DNA of 64,000 nt. It comes from Ruminococcus sp. OA3. Its GTDB lineage: Bacteria > Bacillota > Clostridia > Lachnospirales > Lachnospiraceae. The number at the start of each line of letters is the position of its first letter. The stretch's first letter is position 1. The stretch is from contig NZ_JAKNTO010000001.1 of NCBI RefSeq assembly GCF_022440845.1, forward strand, positions 1,240,001 to 1,304,000, given 5' to 3'. The translations under genes and the position numbers were made by a program. A model generated the notes under the pieces. The model was not told the DNA's origin, did not search any database, and was given only the letters and a program-made list of their open reading frames with translations. Shown here in pieces: positions 8,766 through 17,052 of this stretch.

Positions 8766-8794
8766 TTGAAAATTTACTAAAACAGTAATATAAT
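8766..8794 (+). promoter_or_regulatory. gal operon promoter with operator in the spacer
   Basis: TTGAAA (8766-8771), a 17-base spacer and TATAAT (8789-8794) form a near-consensus sigma-A promoter. The spacer contains the perfect dyad TTACT-AAAAC-AGTAA (8774-8788), so a bound LacI-family repressor would block RNA polymerase directly. Confidence 0.75.
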
Positions 8795-8835
8795 TTACTT
8801 AAGAAACAATGATAAGGCATTGGAGGGAACACGGT

Positions 8836-10116
8836 ATGGAAAATTCCAAAACTTTGACAGCCGGGCTGGAGTGTGGAGATTATGATGAAAGGCTGAAGGA
8901 GATTTATCTGGACGAAAATGTGCTGGAATATCAGAAGAAACGGTACATAGAGGCCCTGAACCGCTATGAAGTATTGTTTGGAGAAGGCGAGGTCTCCATT
9001 TACAGTGCACCGGGGAGAAGTGAGGTAGGTGGAAATCATACGGATCATCAGCAGGGAATGGTGCTTGCCGCTTCGATTAATCTGGATGCAGTGGCAGTGG
9101 TTGGCAGAAATCAGGAAAACTGTGTGAAGGTCGTGTCGGACGGATATGAAATGTCTGTTGTATCACTCGACGATCTGGAACAGAAAAGAGAAGAGGCGGG
9201 AACTTCAGCCGGACTGATACGCGGAGTGCTCGCGGGTCTTAAGAAAAGAGGATATCTCCTCGGCGGCTGCAGCTTATACGTGACGAGCGATGTGCTGATC
9301 GGAGCAGGGCTTTCATCCTCAGCGGCGTTTGAGACAATTCTGGGAACGGTAATATCCGGACTGTTCAATGACATGAAAGTCAGTGCGGTGGAAATTGCGC
9401 AGATTGGGCAGTTCGCGGAAAATGTGTACTTTGAAAAGCCGTGCGGACTGATGGACCAGACAGCATGTTCTGTCGGCGGAATGATTCATATTGATTTTCA
9501 GGAGCCGAAACAGCCGGTTGTAAAAAAACTGGATGTGGATCTGGAGGAACATCATTACAGTCTGTGTATCGTGGATACAAAGGGTTCACACGAGGACCTG
9601 ACAGATGATTATGCGCAGATACCCCTGGAGATGAAAGCTGCTGCTGCTTACTTTGGGCAGGAAGTACTGAGAAATGTAGAGGAAAATGATCTGTACTTAC
9701 ATATGGCAGATATGAGAAAAGAGCTCGGCGACAGGCCGGTACTGCGCGCACTGCATTTTTTTGAAGAAAACAAAAGAGTGGAAAAACAGGCAAAAGCTCT
9801 GGAAGACGGAGCATTTAAAAACTTCCTGGAACTGATAAAAGAGTCCGGTAATTCATCCTTTAAATATCTGCAGAATGTGTACACGAACCATGATGTACAG
9901 CATCAGAGCATGTCTGTCGGACTTGCCGTCAGTGAAAGTGTACTGGGAGATCACGGTGTGTGCAGAGTACACGGGGGCGGTTTCGCCGGGACGATACAGG
10001 CATTTGTGGAAAATGATTTCGTCGGCTGTTATAAAAAGGCGATGGAGCGGCTTTTTGGCGAAGGTGCCTGCCATGTGCTGAGAGTAAGAAAATACGGTGG
10101 AATGAGAGTGATATAA
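8836..10116 (+). CDS. galK: Galactokinase
   Basis: The enzyme phosphorylates galactose to galactose-1-phosphate, the first step of the Leloir pathway in the cytoplasm. It has 426 residues with the GHMP kinase motifs: the galactokinase signature near residue 60 (APGRSEVGGNHTDHQQG), the phosphate loop VLIGAGLSSSAAFE near 160, and the C-terminal VHGGGFAGTIQAFV. An in-frame ATG at 8809 exists, but GGAGGG stands 8 bases before the ATG at 8836, which is therefore chosen. It is first in the galKET operon and divergent from the LacI-family repressor. Confidence 0.93.
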   Translation: MENSKTLTAGLECGDYDERLKEIYLDENVLEYQKKRYIEALNRYEVLFGEGEVSIYSAPGRSEVGGNHTDHQQGMVLAASINLDAVAVVGRNQENCVKVVSDGYEMSVVSLDDLEQKREEAGTSAGLIRGVLAGLKKRGYLLGGCSLYVTSDVLIGAGLSSSAAFETILGTVISGLFNDMKVSAVEIAQIGQFAENVYFEKPCGLMDQTACSVGGMIHIDFQEPKQPVVKKLDVDLEEHHYSLCIVDTKGSHEDLTDDYAQIPLEMKAAAAYFGQEVLRNVEENDLYLHMADMRKELGDRPVLRALHFFEENKRVEKQAKALEDGAFKNFLELIKESGNSSFKYLQNVYTNHDVQHQSMSVGLAVSESVLGDHGVCRVHGGGFAGTIQAFVENDFVGCYKKAMERLFGEGACHVLRVRKYGGMRVI

Positions 10117-10134
10117 AAGAAAGGAGTTATTGTG

Positions 10135-11124
10135 ATGAAAATACTTGTTCTGGGAGGGGCCGGTTACATCGGATCCCATACGGTCTATGAACTGACAGAC
10201 GCAGGGTATGATGTGGTGATCGCCGACAATCTGGAAACGGGTCATAAACAGGCAGTGCATCCGCATGCGGTTTTCTATAAGGGAGATCTGAGAGACCGGA
10301 GTTTTGTGGATTATGTGCTGGACCATGAGAAGATCGATGCGGTGATACATTTTGCGGCCAATTCACTGGTGGGAGAAAGCATGAAGGATCCTCTTAAATA
10401 TTACGATAATAACCTGTGCGGAACGAAGGTCCTGCTGGAGAGCATGGTTGCTCATCACGTGGATAACATTGTCTTTTCATCGACGGCAGCGACTTACGGT
10501 GAGCCGGAGAGGATTCCTGTCGTGGAGACAGATCGGACAGAGCCGACCAATACATATGGCGAGACAAAGCTGTCCATGGAAAAAATGTTTAAATGGACTG
10601 GAAAGGCACATGGGCTGAGATACGTCTCTCTGCGGTATTTTAATGCGTGCGGTGCGCATATCAGCGGGAACATCGGGGAAGATCACCATCCGGAAACTCA
10701 TCTGATCCCTCTGATTCTCCAGGTCCCAAACGGGCAGCGGAAATCCATCAGCATTTTTGGGGAAGATTATGATACGAAAGACGGAACCTGTGTCAGGGAC
10801 TACATCCATGTCACGGATCTGGCTCAGGCGCATATACTGGCGCTTAAATATCTGCTTGATGGCGGGGAAAGTGACATCTTTAATCTTGGGAACGGTGTTG
10901 GCTTTACAGTGCGGGAAGTGATCGAGACCGCCAGAAAGGTGACAGGACATGCGATACCGGCAGTGGCAAAAGCACGCCGCGCGGGCGATCCGGCACGGCT
11001 GATTGCCTCCAGTCAAAAAGCACGTGATATTCTGAAATGGAAACCGGAACATGACAGTCTGGAGGACATCATCGAGACGGCATGGAAATGGCACCGGAAT
11101 CATCCGCAAGGATATGCCGAATGA
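10135..11124 (+). CDS. galE: UDP-glucose 4-epimerase
   Basis: The enzyme interconverts UDP-galactose and UDP-glucose with bound NAD. It has 329 residues of the extended SDR family, with the nucleotide motif GGAGYIGSHT at the N-terminus, the catalytic serine region SSTAATYG and the YxxxK motif YGETK, then DGTCVRDYIHVTDLA. The ATG at 10135 has AAGGAG 8 bases upstream; the GTG at 10132 is a weaker alternative. It lies 18 bases after galK and just before galT. Confidence 0.94.
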   Translation: MKILVLGGAGYIGSHTVYELTDAGYDVVIADNLETGHKQAVHPHAVFYKGDLRDRSFVDYVLDHEKIDAVIHFAANSLVGESMKDPLKYYDNNLCGTKVLLESMVAHHVDNIVFSSTAATYGEPERIPVVETDRTEPTNTYGETKLSMEKMFKWTGKAHGLRYVSLRYFNACGAHISGNIGEDHHPETHLIPLILQVPNGQRKSISIFGEDYDTKDGTCVRDYIHVTDLAQAHILALKYLLDGGESDIFNLGNGVGFTVREVIETARKVTGHAIPAVAKARRAGDPARLIASSQKARDILKWKPEHDSLEDIIETAWKWHRNHPQGYAE

Positions 11125-11141
11125 ACGGAAGGAGAAGTACG

Positions 11142-12635
11142 ATGATCTGTTCTGATATTAAAAAACTGGTAACCTATGGTGTGGAGAAAGGTCTGCTGGA
11201 ACCGGAAGATGTAACGGATACCACGAACCAGCTGCTGGCTCTTTTAAAATTGTCTTTTTATGAGGAGCCCACAGAAGAATATCACTCGATAGAACTTGAA
11301 CCGGTGCTTGCATCCATACTGGACTATGCCTGGCAGCAGGGACTGCTGGAAGAAAATACAACGGTGTACAGAGATCTGTTTGATACGGCCATTATGGGAG
11401 AGCTGATGCCGAGACCGAGTACGGTGATCGCGAATTTTCGGAAACTTTACCGGGAAAATCCGGAAAAAGCGACGGATTATTTTTATAAGCTCAGTCAGGA
11501 CAGTGACTATATCCGCCGATATCGGATCAGAAAAGATGAAAAGTGGGTCACACCGACAGAGTACGGGACACTGGAACTCACCGTTAATCTATCCAAGCCG
11601 GAAAAAGATCCAAAGGCCATTGCGGCTGCGGGAAAGGTCAGGGCAGTGGGCTATCCCAAATGTCTGCTGTGCCGGGAAAATGAAGGTTATGCCGGACGGG
11701 TGGATCATCCGGCCAGGCAGAACCACAGGGTCATACCGCTTGATATCAGCGGTGAGTCCTGGGGACTGCAGTACTCTCCCTACGTGTATTATCCGGAACA
11801 CTGCATCGTATTTAATATGGAACATGTACCGATGAAGATAGACCGCAGGGCATTTGAAAAACTGCTGGATTTTATTGCCCGGTTTCCGCATTACTTCGTG
11901 GGATCGAATGCTGATCTTCCGATTGTGGGAGGATCTATTCTGAGTCATGAACATTTCCAGGGAGGACACCATGAATTTGCGATGGCGAAAGCTCCGATCG
12001 AAAGGCATGTTCATATTAAAGAATACAAGGATGTGGAAGCTGGAATTGTAAAATGGCCGATGTCTGTGATCAGACTGCGTTCGCGGGATGCAGGGCGTCT
12101 TGCAGCACTATCGGAACATATCCTCAATACGTGGCGGAACTATACGGATGAACAGGCTTTTATTTACGCTGAGACTGACGGTGTACCACACAATACGATA
12201 ACGCCGATCTGCAGAAAAAGAGGTGAATATTTTGAAATGGATCTCGTTCTGCGAAACAATATAACAACGGAAGAGCACCCGCTGGGAGTATTCCATCCAC
12301 ATGCGGGTCTGCACCACATCAAAAAAGAGAATATAGGATTGATTGAAGTGATGGGACTCGCTGTCCTTCCATCCCGGCTGAAGGCGGAGATGGAACAGCT
12401 TGCCCAGGCTATCCTGGATAACAGGAATGTCCGGGGCGACAGCGTGTTGGAAAAACACGCAGACTGGGTGGAGGAATTCCTGCCCTCCTATCCGGACGTG
12501 AACCGCGATAATATCCATGAGATTCTGCGGAGGGAGATTGGACGTGTGTTCCGGGAAGTCCTGGAAGACGCCGGTGTTTATAAAAGAACGGAGGAGGGGA
12601 ACGCCGCGTTTCTTCGTTTTATCGAAAAGCTGTAA
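11142..12635 (+). CDS. galT: Galactose-1-phosphate uridylyltransferase, class II
   Basis: The enzyme exchanges UMP between UDP-glucose and galactose-1-phosphate. At 497 residues it matches the longer Firmicute class II GalT rather than the roughly 350-residue class I form. The conserved block GGSILSHEHFQGGHH carries the class II active-site histidines. The in-frame upstream start at 11082 overlaps galE; the ATG at 11142 has GGAAGGAG in front and is preferred. It closes the operon, so the full Leloir pathway is encoded between 8.8 and 12.6 kb. Confidence 0.93.
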   Translation: MICSDIKKLVTYGVEKGLLEPEDVTDTTNQLLALLKLSFYEEPTEEYHSIELEPVLASILDYAWQQGLLEENTTVYRDLFDTAIMGELMPRPSTVIANFRKLYRENPEKATDYFYKLSQDSDYIRRYRIRKDEKWVTPTEYGTLELTVNLSKPEKDPKAIAAAGKVRAVGYPKCLLCRENEGYAGRVDHPARQNHRVIPLDISGESWGLQYSPYVYYPEHCIVFNMEHVPMKIDRRAFEKLLDFIARFPHYFVGSNADLPIVGGSILSHEHFQGGHHEFAMAKAPIERHVHIKEYKDVEAGIVKWPMSVIRLRSRDAGRLAALSEHILNTWRNYTDEQAFIYAETDGVPHNTITPICRKRGEYFEMDLVLRNNITTEEHPLGVFHPHAGLHHIKKENIGLIEVMGLAVLPSRLKAEMEQLAQAILDNRNVRGDSVLEKHADWVEEFLPSYPDVNRDNIHEILRREIGRVFREVLEDAGVYKRTEEGNAAFLRFIEKL

Positions 12636-12639
12636 ATGA

Positions 12640-12938
12640 GCATACTGCTTTTATCGGTAAATACAAGCCTGTGCCATTTTATTCGAAACAGCATTTTATT
12701 CTGGCTGTAGCCAACGGTTGATATCTCATATGTAAAATGTTCGCTTCCCGCACGTTCAGGGGAAACAGCCAAATGTTTGCCGGACACGCCAAACCCGATG
12801 ATAAATGTACCGTGATCCGTAAACATGGGCTGATTCCACGCAATCCTAGGATATAAATCCAAAAATTGATGTTTAAGCCAATCCAGTATCTCTCTTGTGC
12901 GGGTGCGATGTTGCTGAATTTCAATCTGCAGCCAATAA
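12640..12938 (-). pseudogene. Remnant of a DUF1801 (YdhG-like) protein
   Basis: Read on the minus strand, this stretch encodes a recognisable core: RTREILDWLKHQF, then RIAWNQPMFTDHGTFIIGF, HLAVSPERAG and LFRIKWHR. These match the DUF1801/YdhG family, whose normal size is about 115-125 residues. The start region is lost: reading enters at YWLQIEIQQH with no nearby start and ribosome site. The tail after IKWHRL no longer resembles the family. It lies tail to tail with galT and is probably dead. Confidence 0.6.
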
Positions 12939-12946
12939 ATGATTCT

Positions 12947-12983
12947 AAAGAAAAGTACCCGATGTCTGGTACTTTTCTTTTTT
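12947..12983 (+). terminator. Intrinsic terminator after the gal operon region
   Basis: A perfect 13-bp stem AAAGAAAAGTACC / GGTACTTTTCTTT with an 8-base loop runs into further T residues. It separates the gal operon and DUF1801 remnant from the response regulator gene. Confidence 0.75.
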
Positions 12984-13042
12984 CTGAACTTGAAATGTGA
13001 TATGATGGGAGAAGAATAAACTGAAATCACAGGAGGCAGCAG

Positions 13043-13714
13043 ATGTATAAGATCATGATCATAGAAGACGATGTGACAATTGCAAAAGTAATCAGTGAAC
13101 ATCTGAAGAAATGGGGATATGAGACGGCATGCGTCAATGATTTTGAGAAGGTGACTGAGCAGGTCTTTGCATTTGAACCACATCTGATTTTGCTTGATAT
13201 CATGCTGCCTTTTTTTAACGGTTTTTACTGGTGTACAAAGATAAGGTGTCAGTCGAGTGTTCCCATCGTATTTCTGTCCTCTGCGTCTGATAATATGAAT
13301 ATGGTGATGGCGATGAACATGGGAGCTGATGATTTTATCTCCAAACCTTTTGACCTGCAGGTTCTGACAGCAAAGATTCAGGCGCTTCTGCGCAGGACGT
13401 ATTCTTTTGCCGAGAACACGAAAGCTCTGGAGCACCGCGGAGTGCTTTTGAATCTGGCAGATGCGACTTTGACTTATGAGGGGAGGAAAATTGATCTGAC
13501 CAAAAATGAGTTTCGCATTCTGCAGCTTTTGATGGAACGGACAGGACATGTTGTGGAGCGGGATACGATCATGGAATGCCTTTGGGAGAGTGACAGTTTT
13601 ATCGATGACAACACGCTGACTGTAAATGTGACAAGACTTCGTAAGAAACTGGATGAAGCGGGAATTTCGGAGTTTATCGTTACTAAAAAGGGAATTGGAT
13701 ATCTGGTGAAGTAA
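13043..13714 (+). CDS. OmpR-family response regulator, BceR-like
   Basis: The protein has 223 residues. The receiver domain has acidic pair EDD at residues 8-10, phosphorylated Asp52 in LILLDIMLP, and KPFD around 104. The C-terminal winged helix includes LTKNEFRILQLL and DDNTLTVNVTRLRKKL. AGGAGG precedes the ATG. It is followed after 2 bases by a BceS-like kinase. By family these pairs sense cell-wall antibiotics through a BceAB transporter, but the only BceAB pair here is at 50.8 kb, about 36 kb away. Confidence 0.9.
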   Translation: MYKIMIIEDDVTIAKVISEHLKKWGYETACVNDFEKVTEQVFAFEPHLILLDIMLPFFNGFYWCTKIRCQSSVPIVFLSSASDNMNMVMAMNMGADDFISKPFDLQVLTAKIQALLRRTYSFAENTKALEHRGVLLNLADATLTYEGRKIDLTKNEFRILQLLMERTGHVVERDTIMECLWESDSFIDDNTLTVNVTRLRKKLDEAGISEFIVTKKGIGYLVK

Positions 13715-13716
13715 AG

Positions 13717-14718
13717 ATGAAAAACATGTTGTCTGGGATGAAATCTTATATTCGCAAACAGGTTCCGGTAATTATAGCGGGTACGTTAATAGCGGCCATC
13801 ATTATCATAATGTTCTGGCTGTACAGGCAGCCGTTCGAGATGGCAGTATACCTGATTATTATGGAGGCATTGGTGCTGGCAGTGACAGCGGCTGTTCGTT
13901 TCTATGGATACTACCGGAAACATATGCAGCTGCACGGCCAGAAGTCCGTGATGGAGAATGAGATGATCACACTGCCTGAACCGGGAGACATCCTGGAGGC
14001 GGATTATCAGGAACTGCTGGAGACAGCGGCACACGGCAGAGCCGCAGCTATCCTGGAGAAAGACCGTTCTATGGCAGAACTGAATGATTACTATACATTG
14101 TGGGCACATCAGATCAAGACCCCGATTTCCGCTATGAACCTCCTGCTTCAGGAGGAGGGGCCAGCTGATAAAAAGGAGCTGGCTACGCAGCTTTTTAAGG
14201 TTGAGCAGTACGTGGATATGGTACTGCAGTATCTGCGCACGGAAAATATTTCGGGTGATCTCACATTGAAAGCCTACTCACTGGATGAGATTATCCATCA
14301 GGCTGTGAAAAAATATGCGAGAACATTTATTCAAAAGAAAATAACACTGGAGTACGATGAGATCGGATGTAATGTGATTACGGATGAAAAGTGGATGGTA
14401 TTTGTCGTTGAACAACTGTTGTCGAACGCTCTGAAATACACTCCTCAGGGGAAAATATCAATCTATCGGTCGAAAGAACTGCCCGATACGCTGGTAATCG
14501 AAGATACCGGGATAGGCATCGCTCCGGAAGACCTTCCGCGTGTGTGTGAGCGAGGATATACAGGCTATAATGGGCGCAGCCACCAGAAGTCGACGGGCAT
14601 TGGACTATATCTGTGCAGGAAGATACTGACGCGTCTGTCCCATACGCTGACGATCACGTCAAAGCCAGGGAAGGGCACGAAGGTGCAGATTGGATTTGAC
14701 AGTATGACAGGGGGATAA
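13717..14718 (+). CDS. BceS-like intramembrane-sensing histidine kinase
   Basis: The 333 residues have two close N-terminal membrane segments (about 18-35 and 42-60) with almost no extracellular loop, as in BceS. The phosphoacceptor motif HQIKTPISA has its histidine at residue 131. The ATPase domain shows an N-box (VVEQLLSNALKY), DTGIGIAPEDLPRVCERGY and STGIGLYLCRKI. The gene starts 2 bases after the regulator stop. Sensing in this family depends on the permease of a BceAB transporter rather than on the kinase itself. Confidence 0.9.
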   Translation: MKNMLSGMKSYIRKQVPVIIAGTLIAAIIIIMFWLYRQPFEMAVYLIIMEALVLAVTAAVRFYGYYRKHMQLHGQKSVMENEMITLPEPGDILEADYQELLETAAHGRAAAILEKDRSMAELNDYYTLWAHQIKTPISAMNLLLQEEGPADKKELATQLFKVEQYVDMVLQYLRTENISGDLTLKAYSLDEIIHQAVKKYARTFIQKKITLEYDEIGCNVITDEKWMVFVVEQLLSNALKYTPQGKISIYRSKELPDTLVIEDTGIGIAPEDLPRVCERGYTGYNGRSHQKSTGIGLYLCRKILTRLSHTLTITSKPGKGTKVQIGFDSMTGG

Positions 14719-14747
14719 AGATGCAGTTCCCAAATACAGAATGTATC

Positions 14748-14787
14748 TTGACTTATGGTATAACAGTGCATATAATAGATACATACC
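14748..14787 (+). promoter_or_regulatory. Promoter of the TetR gene with candidate operator
   Basis: TTGACT (14748-14753), 17 bases and TATAAT (14771-14776) form a near-perfect sigma-A promoter. Inverted arms ATGTATCT (14741-14748) and AGATACAT (14777-14784) bracket it. TACATACC (14780-14787) recurs upstream of the MFS gene, suggesting a shared TetR half-site. Confidence 0.65.
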
Positions 14788-14816
14788 GAATGAATGTAAA
14801 TGTGGGAGGAAAAATT

Positions 14817-15464
14817 ATGGCACGTAATAAATATCCTGAAGTTACAGTTGAAAAAATATTAGAGGTGTCTCAACGGCTTTTTATAGAAAAGGGGTATGAG
14901 AGCACAACTATTCAGGATATTGTCGATCAGCTGGATGGTCTGACAAAAGGGGCTATATACCACCATTTTAAATCCAAGGAAGAGATTCTGGATGCTCTGG
15001 GTGATAAGATGTTCTTCGAAAATAATCCTTTTCAGGCGGTTAAAAGACGCACTGATCTTAATGCGCTGCAGAAAATGCGTGAAGTGATCAGGGTTAATCA
15101 GCTGGATATGGACAGAACCGAGATCAGCAGGCAGAGTGTACCGATATTGAAGAATCCCCGCATACTTGCCGGCATGATTGATACTGACCGCAGGGTCATA
15201 TCTCCGCTGTGGCTGGAACTGCTGGAAGAAGGACAGCGTGATGGTTCGATCCATACAGAATATGCAAAAGAGATTTCAGAACTTTTGCCGCTGCTGACAA
15301 ATCTGTGGGCGGCGCCGTCGATTTTTCCGGCCTCTCAGGAAGAGATGTTCTGTAAGTTTGCTTTTATAAAAGAGATGCTTGAAAGGATGGGAGTACCACT
15401 GCTCGATGATGAGATCATGCAGCAGGTCAGGAACAGTCTGAAAAAACTGGCTCTGGAAGAGTAA
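14817..15464 (+). CDS. TetR family transcriptional regulator
   Basis: The protein has 215 residues. The N-terminal TetR helix-turn-helix reads TTIQDIVDQLDGLTKGAIYHHFKSKEEIL. The C-terminal ligand domain is variable, as usual. An in-frame ATG exists at 14721, but it precedes the promoter; GGGAGGA sits just before the ATG at 14817, which is chosen. The gene lies upstream of an MFS transporter in the same direction. Shared TACATACC motifs in both control regions suggest that it represses itself and the pump until a drug-like ligand binds. Confidence 0.88.
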   Translation: MARNKYPEVTVEKILEVSQRLFIEKGYESTTIQDIVDQLDGLTKGAIYHHFKSKEEILDALGDKMFFENNPFQAVKRRTDLNALQKMREVIRVNQLDMDRTEISRQSVPILKNPRILAGMIDTDRRVISPLWLELLEEGQRDGSIHTEYAKEISELLPLLTNLWAAPSIFPASQEEMFCKFAFIKEMLERMGVPLLDDEIMQQVRNSLKKLALEE

Positions 15465-15496
15465 AATAAAAATGCCTTTCGAGGCAATTTTATTTG
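15464..15496 (+). terminator. Terminator after the TetR gene
   Basis: A 14-bp A/T-rich stem with one mismatch and a TTCG tetraloop (AATGCCT-TTCG-AGGCAAT core) ends in TTTTATTT. It makes the MFS gene depend on its own promoter. Confidence 0.75.
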
Positions 15497-15509
15497 CATA
15501 ATTACATAC

Positions 15510-15574
15510 ATACGGTAGGTATTAAAGTGCCCAGGCGCGTTTTTTGTCTTTATTTACATACCAACTAAAGGTAT
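15510..15574 (+). promoter_or_regulatory. Candidate TetR operators ahead of the MFS gene
   Basis: Two dyads are present: ATAC-GGTAG-GTAT (15510-15522) and ATACC-AACTAAA-GGTAT (15558-15574). The second contains TACATACC, also found at the TetR promoter. The second dyad lies 16 bases before the MFS start. Confidence 0.5.
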
Positions 15575-15589
15575 TAAAAGGAGGAGAAG

Positions 15590-16822
15590 ATGAAACAAAG
15601 GTTATTTAATGGGAATTTTACATTTTTGATTCTGGGACAGGTGTGTTCCCTGTTTGGTAATTACATTTTGAAATTTGCGATGTCCATGTATGTGCTCGAG
15701 ACAACAGGATCAGCGGCTGTTTTTGCAGGCATTCTGGCCGTGGCAACGATACCGACAATACTGCTGTCACCACTGGGAGGAATTCTTGCAGACAGAGCAA
15801 ACAGAAGAAATATCATGGTTGCACTCGATTTACTGTCGGGGCTGTCGGTTTTGTGTGCCGTCTTACTGTTTTCTGAGCATAGCGGTATCACGATAATCGG
15901 AGTACTGCTGGTTGTACTTTCCGTACTGGGTGCATTTGAGTCACCGACTGTACAGGCGTGTGTTCCTCAGATGCAGACAGGAGATAATATTATCAAAGGA
16001 AATGCAGTCGTCAATCAGGTGGCTGCTGTTGCGGGGCTGTTTGCTCCTATACTGGGCAGTGTGCTCTACGTTGCTTTCGGAATGAGGCCTGTCATGATAG
16101 CCTGTATTCTGTGCTTCTTTATCACGGCTTTTTTTGAATGCTTCATCAGACTGGAAAAGATACCGTGTGACAGCGGCGGAAGTGTCCTGTCCATTATAAA
16201 AAATGATTTTCTGGTAAGCATGCGGTTTATTTGCAGGGAGCAGACAAAGATATTGAAGCTGCTGATTTTAAGCGCGATTATCAGTTTCTTTGTCATAGGA
16301 ACCGCTATGGTGGGTCTGCCTTACATTGTGCGCACTGTTCTTGGACTGAATGCAGAGTATTACGGTGCGGCTGAAAGTGCACTGGGATTTGCGGCTATTG
16401 CCGGAAGTATTGCTGCCGGAGTGCTGACAGGTAAACTTAAGAGTGGAAAACTTTCCCGGGTTCTGTTGCTTCTCGGAGGATTTGTTGTAATGGCAGGGAT
16501 GGTTTTTCTTTTTCCGGTGAACGCAGTCATTAAGTATGCAGTGAACATTATCGCATTTTGTGGTGTGCAGGCTGCGGTGTGTATCTTTTCCATATTTGCC
16601 CTTTCGATGATTCAGCAGAAAACACCGGATCATCTGATCGGGAAGGTGATGGCATATGTATCCGCTGTCACGATGTGCGCGCAGCCTTTGGGGCAGACGG
16701 TTTACGGTCTGCTGTTTGACGGTTTTGGCAATGCGGTTTACGTCGTCCTGATCCCGACAGGAGCGGTTATCTGTGTAATTGGGGCAACGGCTGCAGGATT
16801 CTTAAAAACGCTTAAGGTTTAG
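15590..16822 (+). CDS. MFS efflux transporter
   Basis: The protein has 410 residues with about 12 membrane spans. The major-facilitator loop motif LGGILADRANRRNIM falls between spans 2 and 3. The family resembles macrolide/siderophore-type exporters (MefA or EntS-like); the substrate is unknown. AGGAGGAG precedes the ATG. The adjacent TetR regulator with shared operator-like sequences supports a drug or toxic-metabolite export role. Confidence 0.85.
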   Translation: MKQRLFNGNFTFLILGQVCSLFGNYILKFAMSMYVLETTGSAAVFAGILAVATIPTILLSPLGGILADRANRRNIMVALDLLSGLSVLCAVLLFSEHSGITIIGVLLVVLSVLGAFESPTVQACVPQMQTGDNIIKGNAVVNQVAAVAGLFAPILGSVLYVAFGMRPVMIACILCFFITAFFECFIRLEKIPCDSGGSVLSIIKNDFLVSMRFICREQTKILKLLILSAIISFFVIGTAMVGLPYIVRTVLGLNAEYYGAAESALGFAAIAGSIAAGVLTGKLKSGKLSRVLLLLGGFVVMAGMVFLFPVNAVIKYAVNIIAFCGVQAAVCIFSIFALSMIQQKTPDHLIGKVMAYVSAVTMCAQPLGQTVYGLLFDGFGNAVYVVLIPTGAVICVIGATAAGFLKTLKV

Positions 16823-16873
16823 GATCCACCTGCGCCTGGATACGTACTGTCGGATAGGGAAGTATACTGTGAG

Positions 16874-17004
16874 TGTTACAAAAAACACTATAAATGTTAC
16901 GAAAATATTAAAAGACTTTAAGAAAAATAATCAAAAAGGTTGAAATTCTTTTTGAATCATGATAGTATATGGAGGAAGTCTTGAGAATATTACGAAATAT
17001 TTAC
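16874..17004 (+). promoter_or_regulatory. Control region of the NlpC/P60 hydrolase gene
   Basis: TTGAAA (16940-16945), 17 bases and TAGTAT (16963-16968) make a plausible promoter. TGTTAC occurs twice, 21 bp apart (16874 and 16895). TATTAC-N5-ATTTAC (16988-17004) has the 11-bp spacing of WalR (YycF) boxes, but its half-sites deviate from TGTWAH. WalR control is therefore only a guess. Confidence 0.4.
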
Positions 17005-17052
17005 GGCACAACATGACAAAAATCATGATGGATGTAAGGAGAAAATAAGAAA

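Noticed and set aside
12578-13549. A 323-codon minus-strand frame over the response regulator
   Set aside because: Only its last third resembles a protein (the DUF1801 remnant). The rest is antisense to the regulator gene, so only the remnant is reported.
16988-17004. Firm call of a WalR box ahead of the NlpC/P60 gene
   Set aside because: The 11-bp spacing fits, but both half-sites deviate from TGTWAH, so it is kept only as a weak note.
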